From assembly GCF_003073045.1 (NCBI RefSeq), contig NC_037600.1, positions 15,640,352 through 15,704,351 on the forward strand: a stretch of 64,000 bases of DNA. Reading direction: 5' to 3'. Below the pieces are notes generated by a model. It was not told the origin of the DNA and did no database searches. It saw only the letters and a list, made by a program, of their open reading frames with translations. This stretch comes from Pomacea canaliculata. Lineage: Eukaryota; Mollusca; Gastropoda; Architaenioglossa; Ampullariidae. This document shows positions 58,968-64,000 of the stretch, in pieces; the first letter of the stretch is position 1, and every line of letters begins with the position of its first letter. A program made the translations under genes and the position numbers.

Positions 58968-61900
58968 TTAAGACTTCTGAGCAACAAGTCTCCTCACAAT
59001 GTGTTCACTTTGAAAAGTCTGTGGACTCAGCAACACCACCCTCTTCACAAACGCCGAGTACAGTCGCTCCATTATCACCGACTGCTCTTCCCCACTGCGG
59101 GTGGCCATCAGGCTGTTCTTTAAGGTCGAATCCAAAATAACTCGAAACGCCTTTGTGATCAGTTGAGCGAAGAGATTTCTGTCATCAACGCCATCTGGAA
59201 AAATAGACACATTATTCAATTAACGAGTAGTATTTACATAATTTATATGATACAATATCTTTCAGCATACATTGTCAAGAGATGCGAAAAATTTAAACGG
59301 TCTTGTCATTGCACATGGTTAGACTAATGTTTGATTTTCTCTAAACTTATTCTCTTCTTTGTCCAACCGATTTGGAACCCGATATATTGGGACGATTATT
59401 CATTCGTTTATTGGTTTCTCTGGTTTTGTGGATACGTGTTCTTAATTCAAAGAGTTTTGTAAGATTTTATCAACCGTGATTTTTTAGAGGAAATTAATGT
59501 ACTACAATTTATATAACTGATCTTAATTTTCAAATATAAATATAAGAAACAGCAAAGACTTTATGTTACACTGACCTGTGTCCAGTCTCTGTCGCCACAA
59601 GGTTTTAGCGAAGCAAGGCATGACAAACTCTTCAGGTGCCTGTAACAGGACCAGTCCAGCCTGTCGCACAGGTGAGATGATGGCATCTTCGAAAGGAGCT
59701 TTAATTTCCTGTAATGATCTCATAGCTACTGGAAGGGTGCATGACTGGAACTCCTCCTGTAATAGTACATTGTTCAAGTCTTTGTCATTGTCCGCACTGT
59801 GTGATTGGAACTGCCCTTTTAATAAAGAACTCTGGGTATATCCGGGTGTTTCACAAGGCTCTAGGTAACACTTTATTCCAAGATCAGGTAAATATAGCTT
59901 ATATTTATATATGGAGAGAGGGCTAGTTTTCATCTATGCATATAATGCGAACATTTCTTCTTTTAAAAATATGTGTAAAGGATTTTAAGTAACATCAGAT
60001 AATAATAATGACAAACATTTCAGGTCCTGTGTAAAGCTAGCAACATTCTACTCATCATCATTGTCTTTACCATTACCCTTTAAAGTCTAAATTATCCAAA
60101 CCGATGCTCTCTTAACTGCCTTATAATTAAAATGTCATCGATAATCTTAAATAATGTTAGGAATTAGATGGAAAACAAGTAAACAAACAACATAAAAAAA
60201 TCTATGATAAAAGGTCGCCTCTTTACGTGGTCCATTAATTTCTCGTAAATATTGTTTGCTACACCACCTACAAACTGTCCCATTCACCGTGAAAAAAAGC
60301 TTTTTGATTCCTGTTCTTCACTATCCACTCTTTAGTTCTGAATGCTAATTAAGTTAATACTGCTTGTTGTTGTTGTTGTGTAAAATACTGCCTTTCGCAG
60401 CCGCAATTTAAGAACTCTTTAGTTTACTTACTCTGGTTATTACGCCCTCTGTGTATAATTCATTCCAAGACAAATCAGTGTTCACACAAATGTCCCTAAT
60501 GGTCTCCTGTATTGTTCTTCCTGCATTGTCTTTGAAAGGAATGGTTCCACTGCCAGAGTGTAAATGGCAGCTCCCCAGGTTTGTAGAAGGCTGCACTACG
60601 AAAAGAAGTCCACCTGCCGGAAAAGAAACATTTTTTTTCTTCACATCGTGCAATTAAACTTCTGTGAAGAAGTTTTATTACTTTTGATGAATTAAGATGA
60701 AAGAAGGCTGTTAAAAAATTAATTATTTGTTTATTCATATTTTCCGTTACTATTAGAGGTCGTTGGGTGAGTACATCAATGCACAGACCAATCACTAAGA
60801 ACGATGGTGAGCAGGTCCAGAGTGAGGTCACTCCACTTCTTCACGTTATTAAACCGCCGTGTAAATCTCTGGTGACCTCTGTGTCTACTGCCCACCAAGG
60901 TACCTTTGAGTACAGTCAACTAACAGTATCCATTAACTAACCTCTTTTAAGCTCGGCAGTTCTCAAGAGGAGGAAGGTCTGCCAGTCACGTGCTGCAGCC
61001 TCGCTGTGAACGCGCCCCTCCTCTTCTGATGTCGACCGCCATGGAAATTGTATTTGAACAGGTGACGTAACTGAAACATTGATTTCTTCATCTACATCAG
61101 TGCCGATAAACTATTTATGAGCAAGTGTTGGTTGTAGATGCTGAAGACAACTAATGCAGAGTATGAGTTCACAAGTGCACTTACAGCACAGTTTATCTTT
61201 ACTCAACCTGATACAGAAGGTCTTTTCTGTTGTTTTCTCTTAGCGTTTTATTTAATTTCTAGGCTACTCACCTCTGACTACTCAGCCAATGCGTGGCAAA
61301 TGAGCAGATGATGATGTCACATGAGTTGTCAGGAACACACTGCTTGTAGAAACTAGTGCCACAGGCCAGAGTAAACACTTTGTCAAACTTGGACATGTAG
61401 GATGCCTCACCTAAACGACAACATGACAAAATATCAAAAACATGTAATCCATTGCTGATATATTGCACGAGTTTAAAAAAGTAACTTTATATAACTATTA
61501 TATAACTTATATAACTAAATAATAATGACTGTATGGACACCCACAGACTTAAAATTACCGTAAATTGTTTTAAAGAGACTGCTGTAGTCGTTGGATGGTT
61601 GGTCTTCGTACAACACCTGGATCTTCAGGCTTGGTCCATGTTTGTTTCTCAAATGTTCTGAAACAAATAAACCTAGCTTTATTCTATTTAACCCTTTTAT
61701 TGCTACACCTATCTAGCTCCATCCTGCATTTCTTTGTAATAAGATTTTGCGCCGTGAGGCCCATAAGGAAACAACATAACATAAAAAGTAGGGTAAGAGT
61801 TTCTCTTACAGAGGAATGCTGGCAGCCAGTCAGACACTTTTTAAAAAAATATTTATTATGATATTATTGACTAATGATTAATGTTATTGTTTTGGTTTTG

Positions 61901-63204
61901 TTATCTTTTACTTACCAATGATCTTGTGTATCAGTTGTAGAGACACTGACCCATCGCATGTTCCATAGTCACCAATGGTGAACACGCCTGTTGGTGAAGG
62001 CACGGGTACGGAATCTAGGCAACCCAACAATTGCAAGCAAGTTATTCAGGCTAAAATTCTTGAAGGCAGCGGAACAAAATCTGTTAAAAGTAGTAATTGT
62101 TTTATTGATATGATGTAAGTGATTATATGTACAAGTAATATAAAAAGACTGACACAAATGAGTAATAGCCATCTGTCGGAAGTGACCAATCCATACACAC
62201 AGACACGCTCGTCCTCTTACACGTGTATAATAATAATCCTCCACAATAAAGACAACTATAGCCAACTTCTATAACGAAAAACCTGCTGCACAAAGCGTAT
62301 GTTCTGAATATTTACACGATTTATACTTCCAGCTTATGACAGGCGCGTCCATACTTTAAAACATTTAGAAGTATCAGCGAATACTCGGACCTATCAGTCA
62401 TATAAGTGAGGATATATAAAATATTTGCTCAGAAAGGTTGACACTGTCGGTCTCGTGTAAAGGTCACTAAAAAAAAGCCTCAAGTAATGGCATTGTTTTC
62501 TTTATTTCACACGTAGATCTTTAATCCAACTTATACAAAGATTGCCATATCGAATCATTAGAAGCCATATTAACATATAATATTGTTTGTAACTCATCAT
62601 GTAACACACAAGTATTATCGGCCTTTTTTTATTTTGGATCACAGTGCCATTTTACAACGCGTGAAAGATCATAGGTTATCCGAAACCAAAACTTCCAACC
62701 CAACATGGCCTTTGACCTCAACTTAAAATGATTTCCGAAAAATCAACAGATTTAGAGTGAGATTGGCGTATATGTAACCTATAAGCCTTACAGAACATCA
62801 CCACACCCTAAGCTGATACAAAGACTTTCAATGAGGTGCATAGATTGCACTAAGCTATAGGTGTAAAGAGGTGGCGTCTCCTTTATTCATTTTTCAGAAA
62901 CTATAAGGGAGATAAATAAAAATATAACAAACTTACCTATGTGTGATAGCACAAAGTCCTCACAGATGTCAGTCGCGGTTTTTGTCAGTCTTCCAAGACT
63001 CTCGCCATAGTAACCAGACCCAGGCTTCCAGAAATGTTGAAAGTAAGGTGTCCTGGTCCCTGCTGACATCCTTCTTCTGACTTCTGACATCGCCACAACA
63101 TCTGAAGTCCTCTTCCCTGACTGCAGAGATGACAGTGATGCCAGGTGTAGACAGGGCAGGTGACTGGTAGCGTTCACAAGACGAGGACTGACTGTCGTCA
63201 ACAT
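58968..63204 (-). CDS. SABATH-family carboxyl methyltransferase, copy J (2-base deletion in exon 5)
   Basis: Exons on the minus strand: 63204-62937, 62014-61916, 61657-61559, 61410-61272, 61070-60942, 60613-60432, 59756-59576, 59194-58968 (TAA). All junctions are GT-AG with family phases except that exon 5 is 129 bases, two short of 131. The loss lies at 61041-61050, where other copies have one more T and one more C before TGGCGGTCGAC, and it puts the remainder of exon 5 out of frame. All other exons are open: MLTTVSPRLVNATSHL start, FQHFWKPGSGYYGESLGR, FTIGDYGTCDGS, YEDQPSNDYSSLF, CSFATHWLSSQ (Trp type), GGLLFVVQP, C-terminal VRRLVAQKS. Both lost bases are in short homopolymers, so a base-calling error is plausible. 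Without it the product would be about 435 residues. Exon 6, at 182 bases, is the longest of the set. Confidence 0.82.
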
Positions 63205-63265
63205 GTTTATTGTTTCCTTTCACATTGACAATGCGAAGAGGTCGTTGAAAGTGCATAAATCTAAC

Positions 63266-63307
63266 GGCGCAGTAATCCAGCGCGCGAGTACGCATGTACG
63301 GGATAAA
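63266..63307 (-). promoter_or_regulatory. Promoter-proximal element shared with copy H
   Basis: Minus-strand partner of 52565-52606, with the perfectly matching end GGATTACTGCGCC and the core CCGTACA. It lies 62 bases before the start of J. It could be a core promoter, a 5' untranslated element or a conserved remnant of duplication. Confidence 0.5.
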
Positions 63308-64000
63308 TTCCATTTTGAGCTGGACAGTTTGCTTCACCAGAGACGTCCATAGCAAGAGAAGCAAAACAGTACTAACCAAGTAATAAACAGTTTAGAGGCG
63401 GTTATATTTGTAAAACTAGTATAAACGTAATGTGTCTCACACGTATACAGGATTCAGTATGTTATATATTAGCACTTCTAATCTCATGTAGTATGTCATT
63501 GTTTGTACCACTATTTTTTAATTACACGGCTGAGAGTTGTACACACAAAGTTGATAGTAATATCACCGATTAGATTATGGTATTATATACTTTACACACA
63601 AATACCCAGACATATGTTGCTTATAAAGAGGAATGTTTTAAAGAGTTAGTGGTTCATGTGGCGGGGTAACTGTATTTTGTAAGTTGAAGGACACAAGAGC
63701 CGGCAGCAAATAAAAGGTGGGCCAGGTCGTCATAGCGACCTCTGACATTGCGATAGCTCGCCCCGCTGCACGGTAATAATAACAATAATAATGCACTTGT
63801 ACAGCGCGATTCCCCGGCAAGAATACGAGCTCATGCACAAGACGATCACGTGACAGTCTAACAAACATACAAAACACGAAGAGGGTAATGTGACACAACA
63901 ACACACATTGAGGCGATAGCAGTCAGGACATCCAGTCATACAGAGGCAGGACATGCAGAAGACAGTCATTCATTCAGCAAAAGGTGCAACAATAATACCA
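63308..64000. other. Region upstream of copy J
   Basis: No gene recognised. A stretch at about 63770-63815 (AATAATAACAATAATAATGCACTTGTACAGCGCG-like) resembles a widespread short interspersed repeat tail seen in many invertebrate genomes, but the assignment is weak. Confidence 0.4.

Noticed and set aside
63638..63969. Cys-rich minus-strand open frames at the right edge
   Set aside because: Composition follows TG-rich simple sequence; no domain seen.
1..64000. CRISPR arrays, bacterial operons, rRNA genes or viral genes
   Set aside because: None seen. The window is uniformly spliced-gene and repeat DNA of an animal type.

Overview
The window is animal nuclear DNA, AT-rich and intron-rich, and most likely from a mollusc (probably a gastropod). 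It carries GT-AG and GC-AG introns, tRNA-derived SINEs, L2/CR1-like LINE remnants, long CA/GTT microsatellites and a 100-base assembly gap at 17070-17169. I see no prokaryotic or viral genes. The organism call is inference from the repeats and the gene family.

Nearly all recognisable coding sequence belongs to one family: a cluster of SABATH-type (Methyltransf_7) S-adenosylmethionine-dependent carboxyl methyltransferases, best known from plants (salicylate, jasmonate and benzoate methylation). Each full gene has eight coding exons with the same intron phases (1,1,1,2,1,0,1). It encodes about 420-446 residues, with a basic, mitochondrial-presequence-like N-terminus. From left to right I call: copy A (minus, 3' end cut by the window), copy B (minus), copy C-left (minus, broken), the gap, an isolated terminal exon (plus), copy C-right (plus, damaged in its 5' half), D (plus), E (plus, intact), an orphan first exon (plus), F (plus, intact but without the usual N-terminus), G (plus, one extra A in exon 1), H (plus, intact), an orphan first exon (minus) and J (minus, 2-base deletion in exon 5).

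The dominant large-scale structure is an inverted repeat. Positions 1-17069 are the reverse complement of roughly 20020-36215: A pairs with E, B with D, C-left with C-right. Introns, SINEs, a LINE and intergenic DNA pair as well. The arms differ by a few percent plus several insertions of 280-410 bases. The left arm runs right up to the gap. Sequence near the gap on both sides is full of small indels. The simplest reading is that the left contig is the other haplotype of the right contig, joined head-to-head in scaffolding. A real inverted duplication is the alternative.

The remainder (37-64 kb) is single-copy in the window and holds F, G, H and J. J and its neighbouring relic are inverted relative to F-H. 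H and J share a promoter-proximal element of about 42 bases. A/E and B/D share a different 5' flank. At the position where plant enzymes have the substrate-contacting Trp, C, H and J keep Trp whereas A, B, D, E, F and G have Tyr or Phe, so the cluster has at least two active-site types. The window looks like a lineage-specific tandem expansion of small-molecule carboxyl methyltransferases in an animal. The substrates cannot be read from the sequence.
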